From the NCBI GenBank assembly GCA_018667205.1, contig JABIVN010000041.1, forward strand, positions 1-6,209: 6,209 bases of DNA, in the 5' to 3' direction. The DNA is from Gammaproteobacteria bacterium. Its GTDB lineage: Bacteria > Pseudomonadota > Gammaproteobacteria > Pseudomonadales > Azotimanducaceae. A model generated the notes under the pieces. The model was not told where the DNA came from and did not search any database. It saw only the letters and a program-made list of their open reading frames with translations. The position numbers and the translations under genes were made by a program. Positions 5,704 to 6,209 of this stretch are shown one piece after another (position 1 is the first letter of the stretch; the number at the start of each line of letters is the position of its first letter).

Positions 5704-6209
5704 TCGTTTCCGCCGTTTCTTCATAGCATCCAGCTGAGCTCTACTGGGCTGGGCCCTCACTAGCTTCCGGTATAGCAGAGACCTCTTGGAGATCCTCTTG
5801 TGCTCTACATAAAAGTCGACCGCTTTTTGCCAAGCCCCCTTTAAACCATGAAGGTTAATTGACACTGTCGTATTAACGATTTTATTCAGTTTCGTCGACA
5901 TGATGCCGATTTGAAACACTGGAGTACGCGTACCACTCTTTTCAGTTTTCATTCTGAACAGAATACCACGTACTTTTCCTTTAGCCTCAAACAGAGTCGA
6001 CCGGGCAGCTTCAGTTTTAGCTTTGATTTGTTGCTTTGCCAAGACAGCATCCCTTGACTCTGCTTTAGCTTTTACTTTGGCACGCTCTGCGCCTCTTATT
6101 TTTTTCCCATTGGCCTTTAATGAAAAATATTCCTGAAAAGTCTTCCCTGTAATCTGACGTCTAACTCGAAACCCGTGAAACCTTGTCGTGTCCAGTAGTT
6201 CTACGCTCA
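5698..6209 (-). CDS. Very basic two-unit protein, possibly tandem AP2-like DNA-binding (partial at window edge)
   Basis: The frame is open from the right edge to a TAG stop: 169 residues are visible, and the TTG at 6042 is internal. The edge bases at 6208-6209 read TG on the minus strand, so the true start could be an NTG codon right at the edge, but this cannot be told. The protein is very rich in Lys and Arg and ends in KKRRKRR. Two similar units are visible. The first has strands around GFRVRRQITGKTFQEYFSL (12-30), then a helix after GA at 39-40. The second has strands around 79-117, then a helix after GA at 124-125 (GAWQKAVDFYVEHKR). This strand-then-helix layout resembles AP2-like and integrase arm-type DNA-binding domains. 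No recombinase catalytic domain is present, and function is unknown. The last codons form part of the terminator stem. Confidence 0.75.
   Translation of the reverse strand, partial: SVELLDTTRFHGFRVRRQITGKTFQEYFSLKANGKKIRGAERAKVKAKAESRDAVLAKQQIKAKTEAARSTLFEAKGKVRGILFRMKTEKSGTRTPVFQIGIMSTKLNKIVNTTVSINLHGLKGAWQKAVDFYVEHKRISKRSLLYRKLVRAQPSRAQLDAMKKRRKRR

Noticed and set aside
5434..5763. 109-codon plus-strand frame running through the terminator
   Set aside because: It spans the 5' end of the ligase gene, the perfect terminator palindrome and the end of the basic-protein gene, with no recognisable motif.
6040..6042. TTG as the start of the right-edge gene
   Set aside because: The frame is open for 55 more codons to the window edge, and those codons hold the first of two similar units, so the TTG is an internal leucine.

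Overview
The window looks like an ordinary chromosomal segment of a gammaproteobacterium with medium GC content. Each gene resembles Pseudomonas or enterobacterial families. From memory, the order proS / thioredoxin-like lipoprotein / YihY-BrkB membrane protein / small ArsC-like reductase resembles the proS neighbourhood of Pseudomonas aeruginosa. I could not check this or assign a genus.

Layout from left to right. The 3' quarter of proS (prolyl-tRNA synthetase, plus strand) enters from the left edge. It faces a minus-strand pair: a YihY/BrkB-family membrane protein followed by a TlpA/ResA-like thioredoxin lipoprotein. These two overlap by 4 bases, and the second has a TTG start. Divergent from this pair is a small ArsC/YffB-like reductase on the plus strand. 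It ends 6 bases from the stop codon of a minus-strand antibiotic-biosynthesis-monooxygenase (ABM) domain protein. Next comes a minus-strand pair joined by a TGATG junction: a propionyl-CoA-synthetase-like acyl-CoA ligase (prpE-like) upstream and a YdfG-type short-chain dehydrogenase downstream. At the right edge, a partial minus-strand gene encodes a very basic protein with two similar halves, perhaps a tandem AP2-like DNA-binding protein. Its stop codon lies inside a perfect 22-bp inverted repeat that forms a strong intrinsic terminator just before the ligase gene.

How the genes may work together. The ligase and YdfG-like enzyme could both act on C3 acids (propionate, 3-hydroxypropionate, malonic semialdehyde). 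The membrane protein and thioredoxin lipoprotein are probably co-translated and both belong to the cell envelope. The rest are housekeeping or stress genes packed tail to tail. I see no tRNA or rRNA gene, insertion sequence, CRISPR array, phage module or defence system, and no gene-free stretch over 300 bases. The least characterised item is the basic two-unit protein at the right edge.
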